Positions 1-8,190 of a stretch of 36,129 bases of DNA are shown piece by piece. Positions within the stretch are counted from its first letter, which is position 1, and every line of letters starts with the position of its first letter. The stretch comes from a virus. The stretch spans positions 1 to 36,129 of the IMG/VR virus record IMGVR_UViG_3300046458_000065. One strand, 5' to 3'. The translations under genes were made by a program, and so were the position numbers. The notes under the pieces are model-generated. The model saw only the letters and a program-made list of their open reading frames with translations. It did no database searches and was not told the origin of the DNA.

Positions 1-490
1 TGGCGATCGCCTCGCCGTCTTCACTGAGTTTGAAGGTGCCCTTGGCGCGCAGGATGATGTCCTCGGCAGCCTCGGGCAGCGCACCGGCCTTGATGGCGGC
101 AGCGCGAATGGAGTCGGCCAGCACTTTGTCGCTGTACTTCGCAGCGAAGGCTTCAGCTTTGTCAGCGCGAGCCTTCTCGGCGGCCAATTGTTTGTCATAG
201 TCGCCGCGAAGGCGCTCGGTGCGGCGGGTGATGACTTCGTCAAGCTTGCCCTCGGCAATCAGCTTGGTCTCTTCGTCCTGGCCGACCTTGGCGAGCAAGC
301 CTTTCACTGCATTGATGTCCAAGCCCTCGAACTGAGTCTTGAAGCCTTCCAACTCGGTTTTGGTGTTCTTCAGTGAGCCAAGCAGCTCGGTGTTCTTGTT
401 CTTGAGCCCGGCGGTGGCAGCCTCTACAGCAGCCGCGATGGCGTCTTTTACGGCCTGGTCTTCAAGATCAATCTGGTTTTCGTCTGCCAC
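1..490 (-). CDS. Phage scaffold-like structural protein (partial, 3' end beyond window)
   Basis: The minus-strand frame starts at GTG (488-490) behind AAGGGG about 8 bases upstream and runs off the left end of the window. The visible ~163 residues are acidic and helix-rich (VADENQIDLEDQAVKDAIAA at the start), with long Ala/Lys/Glu heptad-like stretches, as in scaffolding proteins that template prohead assembly and are then lost. It follows portal and MuF genes, where scaffold and capsid genes are expected; the capsid gene should be the next one to the left. No ATG lies near the start and the reading is continuous with good SD spacing, so GTG is chosen. The scaffold role is inferred from composition and position only. 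Confidence 0.72.
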   Translation of the reverse strand, partial: MADENQIDLEDQAVKDAIAAAVEAATAGLKNKNTELLGSLKNTKTELEGFKTQFEGLDINAVKGLLAKVGQDEETKLIAEGKLDEVITRRTERLRGDYDKQLAAEKARADKAEAFAAKYSDKVLADSIRAAAIKAGALPEAAEDIILRAKGTFKLSEDGEAIA

Positions 491-531
491 TTGGTATACC
501 CCTTGGGTTGGATTTCCCGCTTTGCGGGCAT

Positions 532-557
532 AAAAAAGCCCCGGCATGGCCGAGGCT
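532..557 (-). terminator. Rho-independent terminator after the 576-1115 gene
   Basis: On the minus strand AGCCTCGGC pairs with GCCGGGGCT (one mismatch, 3-base loop) followed by six T. It lies between the membrane gene at 576-1115 and the scaffold-like gene, so the former has its own transcript end inside a late operon. That is the usual signature of a moron gene. Confidence 0.75.
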
Positions 558-575
558 GTACAGATTTGAACTTGT

Positions 576-1115
576 CTACGGACGTGGGTGACTTACAGAT
601 ACGGAAAATGTTTTCCGAGGGCTGTCGGCAAAATTAAAGAAAGAGATTGTCGCTGTCCCCTCCTTAAGTTCACGCGCAAATGTTCCGTTATCGGCTACCT
701 GGATTGACGGGCATGGGCCAAGTTCCGATTGACCGCATATGGTGACATGCAGCCCATCATGCCCAGGGGCCCCATGCTCGCCAACAAAGCCGCTGTAATC
801 TTGCCTAAGGCCGTGCACTGTCACACCCACACGCCCATCGACCCCCATATCGACAGTCTCACTGAGTGCCCTTCCCGCCTCTAAAACCATAGATTCAAAG
901 CGATCAGTTATTGTCGGATGCAAGAGTCTTCGAAGTGTTTCATGCTGCGATGCAGCGACTAGAATAAGGCCAAATAGAGCAAGTAAAACCTGACGAAACC
1001 CAGAAGCGATAACTGGCATCTCTACATTCAACGCTTTCAGTCCGCCACCAATAATTGCAGCGCCAATACAAACGGTGCCAAATGCCAGCAATGGATCAAT
1101 GCTAACGACACTCAT
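576..1115 (-). CDS. Hypothetical membrane protein, probable moron
   Basis: A 179-residue protein with a strong AGGAGGT Shine-Dalgarno upstream of the ATG. Two hydrophobic helices (about residues 8-24 and 34-56, with IASGFRQVLLALFGLILVAA in the second) are followed by a soluble domain rich in beta-forming residues with two Cys (CGQSELGPC). I do not recognise the family. It sits between the DnaT-like head gene and the scaffold-like gene, where core head genes are normally contiguous. It is followed by its own terminator (532-557), so it is probably cargo expressed from the lysogen. Function unknown; membrane topology is inferred from hydrophobicity alone. Confidence 0.75.
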   Translation of the reverse strand: MSVVSIDPLLAFGTVCIGAAIIGGGLKALNVEMPVIASGFRQVLLALFGLILVAASQHETLRRLLHPTITDRFESMVLEAGRALSETVDMGVDGRVGVTVHGLRQDYSGFVGEHGAPGHDGLHVTICGQSELGPCPSIQVADNGTFARELKEGTATISFFNFADSPRKTFSVSVSHPRP

Positions 1116-1216
1116 AATCTACCTCCTATGATTTGGTCTGGAGGAGGTACTGACCTGGTAAACAGCTCCGACGGCAGTCGTGCGCTCCGTCAATGAATGT
1201 TAGACGAAGCCCTGAA

Positions 1217-1696
1217 TCATATGACTCTAAGTCCGCGCATCACCAGATAGTCGGCAAACTGCGTCCGGCTCGGCGTCCAGAGTGGCGGTCCAAGATTGAC
1301 CTTTGCAGTGCTGCGCATCAGCGGCACGACACTGTCGCCATCATATCCATGAGTCGGTAGCATAAGCGTGATGCCGTGATCGGCAGCGTACATCTCTATA
1401 GCGAGCATCACTTGCCCGTGCCGTATACCGTACGGGATCAAAGTTTTGCTCAGGAATTCGTCGCGGATAACGATGTTCCTTCGGGGCCAACTCAAGGGCT
1501 GGCTGGCCGATGTGCGCTGCCCCTTCCATTGCATGCTATCCATCGCAGCGCAGGCCATGAGCAGATAGCGCGCCTGTTCATCTTTGCATTCCGGGACCGG
1601 ATAGCGGTAGTAAATGCCATGGAACAGCAGCGACTCAAGGTCCGCGTAGCTGTTCGCAGCTGGATTGGCTCCAGATCCGTGCTCAACGATGATCAT
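1217..1696 (-). CDS. DnaT-like phage head-tail adaptor (DnaT_2 family)
   Basis: The 159-residue protein shows the pattern of phage proteins filed as DnaT-like ssDNA-binding: an N-terminal VEHGSG..ANSYADLES segment, a central RYLLMACAAMDSMQWKGQRT segment, then SQPLSWPRRNIVIRDEFLS and a helical C-terminal half (QVMLAIEMYAADHGI). In other tailed phages this family is encoded among head-completion genes and is thought to act as a connector adaptor. AAGGG precedes the ATG by about 7 bases. Here it directly follows the MuF-like gene and precedes the scaffold-like gene, earlier than its usual place after the major capsid gene. The final LRVI is short compared with family members I recall. Confidence 0.72.
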   Translation of the reverse strand: MIIVEHGSGANPAANSYADLESLLFHGIYYRYPVPECKDEQARYLLMACAAMDSMQWKGQRTSASQPLSWPRRNIVIRDEFLSKTLIPYGIRHGQVMLAIEMYAADHGITLMLPTHGYDGDSVVPLMRSTAKVNLGPPLWTPSRTQFADYLVMRGLRVI

Positions 1697-1719
1697 GGCG
1701 CGCCCTTTGAGGTGGGCAG

Positions 1720-2811
1720 TCAGTTTACACCGGCTCGCTTGAACATTTCCGGCTCTATCTCTTTCAACTGGGCCAGCGTCAGCGGCTTGAATGACTTGTT
1801 GAGCTGCAGCTTCGCGAACTTCTCGGGTGACAGTCCGCCGTTTCGGAACAGCTTTCCACGTACCGGGCCCAGCGCCGCATCCTGAAAGCTCGCAGGCTGA
1901 GTTGCCAACCAGGTGTAGTAAGTCAGCGAGGCGTCGACCTGCCCGCCACCGTGATCGCCGATTGAAGCGCGAGTAGCGCCATCGGAGAAGAAGTCATCGA
2001 GCCTGGTCACCGCCGTGGTGGTTGATCGGCAGTTGATGTGCGCCGGCGGTAGCGGCCCTTTGCCGACCTTGAAAGCCCGGCCGTCGAGGCCCTTGCACTG
2101 CTGCGAGGTCTTCCGATCCAGAGTCGACACCCAGCGGTAGCCTTGAACGACATCCGGGTTCGCCTTCAGCGTCTCCATCCGCGCGGTCGTGGCCACATGC
2201 TGGATCGCGGTTTGCACAACTGATGCTGCGTTGCGGTTGCTGATCGCCAGAACGCCGTCGGTGAAGTTCTGTGCGGCGGTACCGCGAACAGCCTGGATGA
2301 TTTGCGCGTTCGTCTGGCCCTGGCCGAAGCCAAGCCTGATGGTGTTGGTGATCCGCATCGTTTCCGCGCGCGTCCAGCCGCTGAGGAATGGCTTCAACAG
2401 CTTGCCGCCGTCGAGCCCGGTCACTTGCAGCGGATAGGAGAACACCGCAGCACGGATCACCGCGTTGCTCGGCACGACAGCATCAATCGAAAAAGCATGA
2501 TTCAGGCTGCTGGCCTCGAACGTTGACTCATAGAGCGCGATTTCTACCACATCAGCCTGAACCAAATCGGCATAGGCCTTGTAGATGTCGAGCAACTTAC
2601 CGTCGACCCGCGCCAAGAACTCTTCCAGGCGCTGCCGGCTGTAGGTCGTCAGTTCCTTTCGGGTCAGTTGGTCGCGAACCAGCGTGTCGATCTGGCGCAG
2701 GTACTTCTCGAACTTCTTGACCTCGCCAGCCTTAAGCCGCTCGATCATCACTGAGTGCCGGGTCGTCTGCTCCAGCAGTTGCGCGTCCTGTTCTGCCGGT
2801 ACCGTCGCCAT
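1720..2811 (-). CDS. MuF-like minor head morphogenesis protein
   Basis: This 363-residue protein carries the MuF C-terminal signature around residues 225-268: YRWVSTLDRKTSQQCKGLDG, then GPLPPAHINCRSTTTAV, with Cys239, His258 and Cys261. The family (named after Mu gpF and SPP1 gp7) is a minor head protein bound to the portal. The N-terminal 100 residues are helical. It overlaps the 3' end of the portal gene by 80 bases, using the second frame. GGA upstream of ATG 2811 is a modest SD, and a later in-frame start (MIERLK, 2748) is possible. The order TerS-TerL-portal-MuF is canonical. Confidence 0.93.
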   Translation of the reverse strand: MATVPAEQDAQLLEQTTRHSVMIERLKAGEVKKFEKYLRQIDTLVRDQLTRKELTTYSRQRLEEFLARVDGKLLDIYKAYADLVQADVVEIALYESTFEASSLNHAFSIDAVVPSNAVIRAAVFSYPLQVTGLDGGKLLKPFLSGWTRAETMRITNTIRLGFGQGQTNAQIIQAVRGTAAQNFTDGVLAISNRNAASVVQTAIQHVATTARMETLKANPDVVQGYRWVSTLDRKTSQQCKGLDGRAFKVGKGPLPPAHINCRSTTTAVTRLDDFFSDGATRASIGDHGGGQVDASLTYYTWLATQPASFQDAALGPVRGKLFRNGGLSPEKFAKLQLNKSFKPLTLAQLKEIEPEMFKRAGVN

Positions 2812-4192
2812 TTTCGTTATCCAGGTTTATGCCAGCAGATTCGCGCTCGTCGCTGATCAGTTCTGACTCGTCTTCGTAGTCGCGCTCTGGCAGCTTGCCG
2901 GTAGTGAGGTACAGCCAGTAGGTGTCGGCGCTTACGGTGCCTGCCATGACTGCCTTTTGCAGTTCAGCCAGCACCTGAGGATCAACGACCGGCGTGATGA
3001 ATTCAGGCTTGACGGTAAACGTCACGTCGTCCGGGTTGTAACCGGTCCACTCAGCCGCGTAGCGCAGACCCTGCTCGATTGCCTCGGCAACCGACATGAC
3101 GATGCTGTGCAGCGTGGCGTGCTGGTCGTTTTGGCGAGTCTTCCGGGCTTCCCCGGACTCGGTACCGCCGGTAGCGTCCATCACCTTGGCACCAGCCTCA
3201 AGCGCAGCGCTCTTCTGGTCACTCATCGCCGTGCGAACAGCCTCGATTCCCGCGCCCTGGAATTCCAGATAGCCACATGAACCGCTTGGGCCCAAATCCC
3301 ATGCCGCGGATGGGCCGGTCACGGTCAGCTCAACCTTCTCGTCCAGGCCGGCTACCCACGGCTGCGGGTGGCTGGTCTGGTGGAGCGCGGTGAAGTAGTC
3401 GGCACTCAGCTGGTAAGACTTCACGGCTGCGCGCGCCATGGTCAGCAGTGGCACTTCGTCAACGTCCGGGGAGTTGTCTGTAGAGCCGCAGTAGATGACC
3501 GGCAGGTAACCCAAGCCGCGCACCAGCTGATTATTGTTGCCGATCGTGCCGAGTGGTCGCTCGTCCTCGATCAGCTCGCCGCCCTCGTCGCGCACTGCGG
3601 TGTGGCAGACGTTGTCCACCATGTAGAACTCACGGTAGACCGTCACGCATTCGTGGCTGTATCGATCCTCGGACTTGCGCCGGAATTCGCGGAACACAGC
3701 CAGTACCAAGTCCTGCCGGCCACCCTGATCAGCAGTGTCCCAGTTGATAGCGTTCCGCGTGGCATAGGTCGAGAAATACGGCTTGCCACTGTCGTCGACG
3801 TTCACCACCAGCGGGATGCGCCCGTGGGAAACGGTCTGGCGCACCATGCGCAGGAACAGCTGCTTGAGGTCGAAGCCGTCGGCCGTAGCGTTATCCTCCA
3901 GATCCTTGAGCCCAGAGGGCAGGCTGATCTCGGGAATGAGCCGGGAGACCAGCCCCATCATTGAGCGCAGAGAGTCTCGCACCCAGTGCTCGTACTGAGC
4001 GCGGTCGCGGTAGTTTTTGTAGAGGTAGGCGTTCCCTGCCGCATCGATCTTCTCCGCCTCGACCATGCCAGATGGCTTGGGCAGATACTTCGCGCTGCGA
4101 TTGATCGCGCATTCGCCTTCGAGCGCGTCGTCCATCATCTGCCATTCAGGCAGGTGTACGTCGTACTCGGGGTTTGTGGATTGAACAGGCAT
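2732..4192 (-). CDS. Phage portal protein, DUF4055 type
   Basis: A 486-residue portal protein that would form the dodecameric DNA gate at the head vertex. Recognisable elements are the N-terminal YLYKNYRDRAQYEHWVRDSL segment, the VSHGRIPLVVNVDDSGKPYF core, the HQTSHPQPWVAGLD segment and the SGEARKTRQNDQHATLHSI helix near residue 350, all typical of DUF4055 portals. Its ATG (4190-4192) overlaps the terminase stop (TGATG), so translation is coupled. The C-terminal tail is acidic and polar and overlaps the start of the MuF-like gene, which suggests coupled production of the two interacting proteins. Confidence 0.92.
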   Translation of the reverse strand: MPVQSTNPEYDVHLPEWQMMDDALEGECAINRSAKYLPKPSGMVEAEKIDAAGNAYLYKNYRDRAQYEHWVRDSLRSMMGLVSRLIPEISLPSGLKDLEDNATADGFDLKQLFLRMVRQTVSHGRIPLVVNVDDSGKPYFSTYATRNAINWDTADQGGRQDLVLAVFREFRRKSEDRYSHECVTVYREFYMVDNVCHTAVRDEGGELIEDERPLGTIGNNNQLVRGLGYLPVIYCGSTDNSPDVDEVPLLTMARAAVKSYQLSADYFTALHQTSHPQPWVAGLDEKVELTVTGPSAAWDLGPSGSCGYLEFQGAGIEAVRTAMSDQKSAALEAGAKVMDATGGTESGEARKTRQNDQHATLHSIVMSVAEAIEQGLRYAAEWTGYNPDDVTFTVKPEFITPVVDPQVLAELQKAVMAGTVSADTYWLYLTTGKLPERDYEDESELISDERESAGINLDNENGDGTGRTGRATAGADDPALSDDRAA

Positions 4193-5682
4193 CAGGCAAG
4201 GCCTCCTATACGGCGGACGCCGCCCGTGCGCTTGCGTCTACTCATTGAAACAGCGAAATAGCGGAATCCATCAGATGCGTGTGAAGACCAGTCATGCAGC
4301 GGCTTGTCTTTCCAGCAACCGCGCTTGTCGTCCCATTCCTTTCGGTAGTTTTCCAGGCACGCGATCCCCTCCTCGCACTTGGATTCGTCGAAGGCGCATG
4401 CAGGAAGAATTTCACGCACCTGGTCGATGCCGTCATCGACACCGAGCTTCGGCACGACTTTGAATGTGAGGCTGTACTTCTCACCGTCGATCTCGTAGCC
4501 CTCGCGGGCGATTTCACGGCGAGTCTTACCGTCACTGCCGAACTCGCGATTGTCGATATCGTGCGGACCCCAGTGCTCGCCGTAGCTATAGCCCCGGTCC
4601 TTGAGCACTTTCATGTAGTGCCGAAGGCCCTCGCCGCTGTTCTGGTAGAAGTCGATGACGTGGAATTCTTCGCCTACGAACCGAACGAACCAGATCGCCG
4701 TGGAGTCGCCCACGCCGATATCCCAGAACGTGTGCACTGGCAGATGGCTGTTGTCGGGTAGCACGCCAATCCGCTGGGCGGCATAAAGCTTTGTGAACTG
4801 CTTGGAGTAGTAAGCACCTTCGATTGACTGCTGGAATGCCTCAGCCGGGATCGACGGGTACTCCCGCTTCATGTCGTCGCCGAGGGTCTTCTCCTTGGCG
4901 GCGTACCAGGCGCGCTGGCCGGGGTTGGTAAAAATCGCGTGTTTAGCAAAGAGCTCGTTGAAGTAGTCAGTCAACCGCTGCGGGATGACCACGCCTTCCG
5001 GGTCAAGCCAGTACAGTGGATTGCGCCACCAACTGAAGAAGAAGAACTTCCAGTCCAGCAGGCCCAGCGGCACGCCCGATAGCTGCTGCTTCTCAGCGCT
5101 CTGGGAGTAATCGAAGAAATACCCCGCCCGTCCCTCGGCCGTCGACTCAATTGTGACGAAGCACTCAGCGGCAACAGCCTCGAAAGCGCCAGTAACGATC
5201 TCTCGCGCCTTGTGCGGGAACTTGGCGCAGATCTTTCCGAACTCGGAAACGTGCAGGTAGCGCAGCGTGCCGCCCCGGAAGGAGGTGCTGACATAGAGCG
5301 ATCCGCCCTTGCTGAATACCAGTTCGCCCGCTGCATCGTTGCGCGCCGGGTTGGCCGCTTTGATCTCGCTGGGGAGGTTGTCGTAGGCGTATTTGACCTT
5401 TTCCCGGAACAGGCGCTTGGCGTCGTTCAGGGTGTGAGCGATCAGGGCGCACTTCGCCGCTTCAAACAGCGCTGCATCCAGCTGGACGATACAAACCAGC
5501 GTGGTGAAACCAAGCTGTCGCGCCTTCAGGATGATGTTGCGGGTGTGCATCCCTTGGAAGTAGTCGATCTGCTCCTGCGTCATGCGGAAGCGGACTTTCT
5601 TCCCGTTTTTGTCGGTGATGAAGTAAAGGTTGTTCAGGCGCCAGAACCGGTCCCGGAGCAATTTCAGATGCTCGGGCTTCAT
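4192..5682 (-). CDS. Terminase large subunit (packaging ATPase/nuclease)
   Basis: This 496-residue protein packages DNA through the portal and cuts concatemers. A deviant Walker A motif KARQLGFTT lies at residues 53-61, Walker B/SE at LRYLHVSEFG (140-149), a coupling TIESTAEG at 177-184, and RNase H-like nuclease residues in TFWDIGVGDSTAIWF (D321, D326) with a later D in HASDGFRYF near residue 470. The length is normal for the family. It starts 3 bases after the small subunit stop and overlaps the portal gene by one base. The deviant Walker A resembles many lambdoid and P22-like terminases; the packaging type (pac or cos) cannot be read from this. Confidence 0.96.
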   Translation of the reverse strand: MKPEHLKLLRDRFWRLNNLYFITDKNGKKVRFRMTQEQIDYFQGMHTRNIILKARQLGFTTLVCIVQLDAALFEAAKCALIAHTLNDAKRLFREKVKYAYDNLPSEIKAANPARNDAAGELVFSKGGSLYVSTSFRGGTLRYLHVSEFGKICAKFPHKAREIVTGAFEAVAAECFVTIESTAEGRAGYFFDYSQSAEKQQLSGVPLGLLDWKFFFFSWWRNPLYWLDPEGVVIPQRLTDYFNELFAKHAIFTNPGQRAWYAAKEKTLGDDMKREYPSIPAEAFQQSIEGAYYSKQFTKLYAAQRIGVLPDNSHLPVHTFWDIGVGDSTAIWFVRFVGEEFHVIDFYQNSGEGLRHYMKVLKDRGYSYGEHWGPHDIDNREFGSDGKTRREIAREGYEIDGEKYSLTFKVVPKLGVDDGIDQVREILPACAFDESKCEEGIACLENYRKEWDDKRGCWKDKPLHDWSSHASDGFRYFAVSMSRRKRTGGVRRIGGLA

Positions 5683-5685
5683 CCG

Positions 5686-6285
5686 TCAGGCTTCCTTCGA
5701 TAATTCATCCATCAGCTTGGAGAGGTCTTCCGAGTCATCGGTCTTCTCTTTCTCGTCCAGGCTGTAGGCTTGGCGCTCAAGCACCTGGAGATTCTTCATG
5801 GCCGACGAGAGTTGAAACAAGGTCTTGGCGTTGCTCGGCAGTGCCACGGCAGAAAGCATCGTCGCCCGGCGCATGCCGTTCGCGTCGTCTGCGGTTTCGG
5901 CCTCAATCGAGTCTTCGATCTCTTCCCGCCTGCTGATCGTGGTCAGCAGATCATCCATCAGCAGGTTCGCAAGGTTCGTGGCCTTGCGAATGTCGCGGCG
6001 ATGGCTGCGAACAACCTGCGCGCCCTCTTCTGCGGCCTCTTCGACGATCTCGGCATCACGCTCAGGGTTCGCACATTGGTCTTCGCGAACCTCGCCGCGA
6101 ACCAGCTTGTTGCGAACCTCTTTACGCACCTGCTCAGAAAGGTCCCGCGCCCAGCCAGAGGCTTTAGCTTTCTTGCGAATGGCGGTGTCGCTGATCCCAT
6201 TGCGCTCGGCAATGGTTCTGATGGAAAGCGCACCCGCCCTGTAGGCGCGTTCGATCGCCTCCCAGTCGGGTTGCTTGGCTGTCAT
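5686..6285 (-). CDS. Terminase small subunit
   Basis: A 199-residue protein with an N-terminal helix-turn-helix (ALSIRTIAERNGISDTAIRK, about residues 18-37) that would bind the packaging-start site, followed by an acidic helical oligomerisation region (about 60-190). It sits just upstream of the large terminase gene, separated by 3 bases, in the usual TerS-TerL order. The gene opens with ATG behind a weak SD (AAGAGG in the revcomp of 6289-6298). Size and layout fit small terminases of the kind annotated in many Pseudomonas prophages. Confidence 0.9.
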   Translation of the reverse strand: MTAKQPDWEAIERAYRAGALSIRTIAERNGISDTAIRKKAKASGWARDLSEQVRKEVRNKLVRGEVREDQCANPERDAEIVEEAAEEGAQVVRSHRRDIRKATNLANLLMDDLLTTISRREEIEDSIEAETADDANGMRRATMLSAVALPSNAKTLFQLSSAMKNLQVLERQAYSLDEKEKTDDSEDLSKLMDELSKEA

Positions 6286-6353
6286 TTATGCCTCTTGAGT
6301 TAGTGGGGCGTTGCCGGTATTGATGTGGATCCAATAAAAACTGAGGTTCGTAT

Positions 6354-6548
6354 ATGGCAATTCTGGACTACGTGAAATACGACAACGGCAGCCAAGAAAA
6401 TAGGCGCGCATTGGCAGTCAACGCAGCGTTGGAGCTGATAGCGGTCAGAATTGGGGCCACCTCTCCAAACGGAAACCATCTGGACATTGAGCTCGGAAAG
6501 CTTTCCGGATACGCGGATACCATTCAAAAGGCGCTGGAAATTAAGTAG
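6354..6548 (+). CDS. Small hypothetical protein, counter-oriented in the late operon
   Basis: A 64-residue protein (MAILDYVKYDNGSQENRRAL at the start) on the plus strand between TerS and the Ntn-hydrolase gene, both minus. A GAGG lies 8 bases before the ATG, and amino-acid composition is balanced, unlike a shadow frame. I do not recognise it. Its opposite orientation in a late operon suggests expression in the lysogen, i.e. a small moron, or an antisense-facing regulator. No clear terminator is visible downstream before the converging gene end at 6565. Confidence 0.6.
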   Translation: MAILDYVKYDNGSQENRRALAVNAALELIAVRIGATSPNGNHLDIELGKLSGYADTIQKALEIK

Positions 6549-6564
6549 CCAGCATTGTGCCGCA

Positions 6565-7011
6565 CTAACCCTGCGGCACTTCTTCTGCCTTGATCACCAC
6601 CGTCCGAATCGTCCCACCGGTGCTGGTATCCCGCCTGGCCGCAATCTCAACAGCCTGGAGAGCCGTTGCGCCCATATCCATCGCCGCGAAGGCGTATGGC
6701 GTTCCGCTACCGATGGCATACGGGCGGTTCATCATGACCGGAGCCTTCCACAGGCCGGTGGTGTCATCCACTGCAACCATCATTAGCTTGTCGCCATCCA
6801 GCACCAGAGCAGAGGCATCGATATTGCCATCTGGTTTTGCTCCGAAATACACATCCACCAGACGCGGATAATCCGAGACCGCCCCGGAGCAGAAGAACTT
6901 CACGCCCTCCCGCTCCAGGCACTTCTCGTAATCGTCATACGTGATGACGTCCCCACGGGTGATCTGGGAGTCATAGGCGATGACGCCGTCTTTGTAGGCG
7001 ATCGTCGTCAT
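6565..7011 (-). CDS. HslV/proteasome-like Ntn hydrolase, phage type
   Basis: The 148-residue protein begins MTTIAYKDGVIAYDSQITRG, matching the HslV/beta-proteasome N-terminus in which Thr2 becomes the catalytic nucleophile after Met removal. Further matches are AIGSGTPYAFAAMDMGA (residues 99-115; HslV GSG turn and helix) and TGGTIRTVVI (131-140). The Lys that assists catalysis is probably K30 or K38. It is shorter than HslV (~175 aa). Phage copies are common near packaging and lysis genes, but their substrate is not established; there is no HslU-like ATPase in the window. It lies between the lysis-type genes and the terminase. Confidence 0.82.
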   Translation of the reverse strand: MTTIAYKDGVIAYDSQITRGDVITYDDYEKCLEREGVKFFCSGAVSDYPRLVDVYFGAKPDGNIDASALVLDGDKLMMVAVDDTTGLWKAPVMMNRPYAIGSGTPYAFAAMDMGATALQAVEIAARRDTSTGGTIRTVVIKAEEVPQG

Positions 7012-7015
7012 AGGC

Positions 7016-7225
7016 TCAACCCAACAGCTGCTGCGTCTGCTTCAACGCGTGAGCGTGGAGAACCGCGACGATGTAGCCCTTTGGCAAGCCACCAGCGGCG
7101 GCAGCGTTGAGGGCGGTCGTAATGGCTCGGTCGAGATGGCCGACCTCGGCGTTCACTTCGACGACCGGCGCGGCTTCCATCACAGGTACAACAGGCTCGG
7201 ATGCGGCTTTGCGTGCTCTGGGCAT
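7016..7225 (-). CDS. Small hypothetical phage protein
   Basis: A 69-residue protein starting at ATG 7225 (MPRARKAASEPVVPVM). A 45-codon upstream extension in frame is low-complexity and lacks an SD, so the inner ATG is preferred. The N-terminal third is Ala/Pro/Val rich and probably disordered; the C-terminal half (DRAITTALNAAAAGGLPKGY, then IVAVLHAHALKQTQQLL) is helical. Its stop is 4 bases before the Ntn-hydrolase ATG, indicating one operon. Family not recognised. Confidence 0.65.
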   Translation of the reverse strand: MPRARKAASEPVVPVMEAAPVVEVNAEVGHLDRAITTALNAAAAGGLPKGYIVAVLHAHALKQTQQLLG

Positions 7226-7453
7226 GGCTGATACTCGTAGGTTTGGGCGCCACGAAGCGGACGCATCTGAAAAGTGGCGCGGGTGACTGACAGTAAAGTG
7301 CGCGGGTTGAGTTGTTCGGAGGTTCAATGTGTGAAGAATGGGTAGTCGACCTCCATCCAATAGGATTCGACAATGAAAGTCCCACGCCCCTCAACACTTC
7401 TCGTCATCCTCCTTGCAACCGCCGCATTGCTCTATTCACAGCATGCTTATGGC
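7226..7453. other. Gap without a supported gene
   Basis: There is no minus-strand late gene here. The only notable sequence is a plus-strand start with AGGA at 7362-7365 and an ATG at 7373 that would encode a signal-peptide-like N-terminus; its continuation is antisense to the membrane gene and not convincing. Confidence 0.4.
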
Positions 7454-7813
7454 TCAGCGCGGCCGGCGTCGACGATCAACCTGCCCAGGCTGAGCACCGA
7501 AGCGCGAATCCTGAAGGCAGTGCTCGCAGTTCAGCTTCGAGCAGATCCACTTCTTCACCGCAGCCCAATACGTGACCATGAACATGTGGCGTACTCCAGC
7601 CAGGCAAAGGGATACGTGAAGCGTGAGCCCGACGTTGGTAGGGCCGAAGAAAAGCGTCTGGTTGCGCGTCATCACAACGAAGCCGCTGATGGCGATCGCC
7701 GAATAGATCAGCTTGCCGACGATACCGTCGCGAACTTTGCCGCTCAGCACGCACCAGGTGGCCCACAGCGCGATAAGGCCGCAGGCAATGGAGTTGATCA
7801 GTTCAAGGTTCAT
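7454..7813 (-). CDS. Small membrane protein, probable holin-system component
   Basis: The 119-residue protein has three likely membrane segments: SIACGLIALWATWCVL (8-23), LIYSAIAISGFVVM (35-48) and a third around VGLTLHVSLCLAGVRHMFMVTYW (61-83). A Cys-rich tail (WICSKLNCEHCL) and a basic C-terminus follow. The start overlaps the stop of the upstream membrane gene by 4 bases (ATGA), so the two are translated together as a two-gene lysis-type cassette. Holin assignment is inferred from size, topology and pairing. No endolysin or Rz gene is visible in the window. Confidence 0.65.
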   Translation of the reverse strand: MNLELINSIACGLIALWATWCVLSGKVRDGIVGKLIYSAIAISGFVVMTRNQTLFFGPTNVGLTLHVSLCLAGVRHMFMVTYWAAVKKWICSKLNCEHCLQDSRFGAQPGQVDRRRRPR

Positions 7814-8139
7814 GGTGGATTGCCTCCCCCGAACCGCTGGCGAATGAGTGCCCAGAGGTCAGCGGCTTTGATAGCCCGGGTGATCGCCGCGATGAGTGAT
7901 CCCCCGAAGGTACCCAAAAGGAAACCAACACCCGCCACACTCCGAGGTTCAACCACTCCGAGGTAGGCGCTGATCAGTCCTGTCAGGTAATGGGCGCTCA
8001 CCGCGCCGGTGAAAATAAAGATCGCCCAGGCCTTTCGGTCTACCAGGTCATCTCGGTGCCAGAAGCTTGCTGCGATAGCGCCAAGCAATCCAGCAAATGC
8101 CCAGTCCAGTTTATCGAACAGGCGCTGTAAAAATTCCAT
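7810..8139 (-). CDS. Putative phage holin
   Basis: A 109-residue protein starting at ATG 8139 (MEFLQRLFDKLDWAFAGLLG) with GGAG 9 bases upstream; the longer frame to 8220 crosses the hicAB promoter and is rejected. Three hydrophobic segments are seen (LDWAFAGLLGAIAASFW; AWAIFIFTGAVSAHYLTGLI; VGFLLGTFGGSLIAAIT) with a charged C-terminus. This fits the small holins that permeabilise the inner membrane for lysis. It is the first gene of the leftward late block after the hicAB island and overlaps the next membrane gene by 4 bases. Confidence 0.68.
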   Translation of the reverse strand: MEFLQRLFDKLDWAFAGLLGAIAASFWHRDDLVDRKAWAIFIFTGAVSAHYLTGLISAYLGVVEPRSVAGVGFLLGTFGGSLIAAITRAIKAADLWALIRQRFGGGNPP

Positions 8140-8170
8140 GCGCTCGACTCCGTACTGGGCATGAACGGCA

Positions 8171-8190
8171 ATACTACATATTTGTTGTAT
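8171..8190. promoter_or_regulatory. Palindromic candidate operator of hicAB
   Basis: ATACTACATATTTGTTGTAT is an imperfect palindrome: 8-base arms with one mismatched pair around TATT. It overlaps the candidate -35 of the hicAB promoter, where a HicB-type HTH antitoxin would bind for autorepression. The binding protein is inferred. Confidence 0.5.

Noticed and set aside
3368-3964. Plus-strand open frame of 198 codons over the portal gene
   Set aside because: Antisense shadow of the portal gene; composition rich in Val/Arg/His without domain features.
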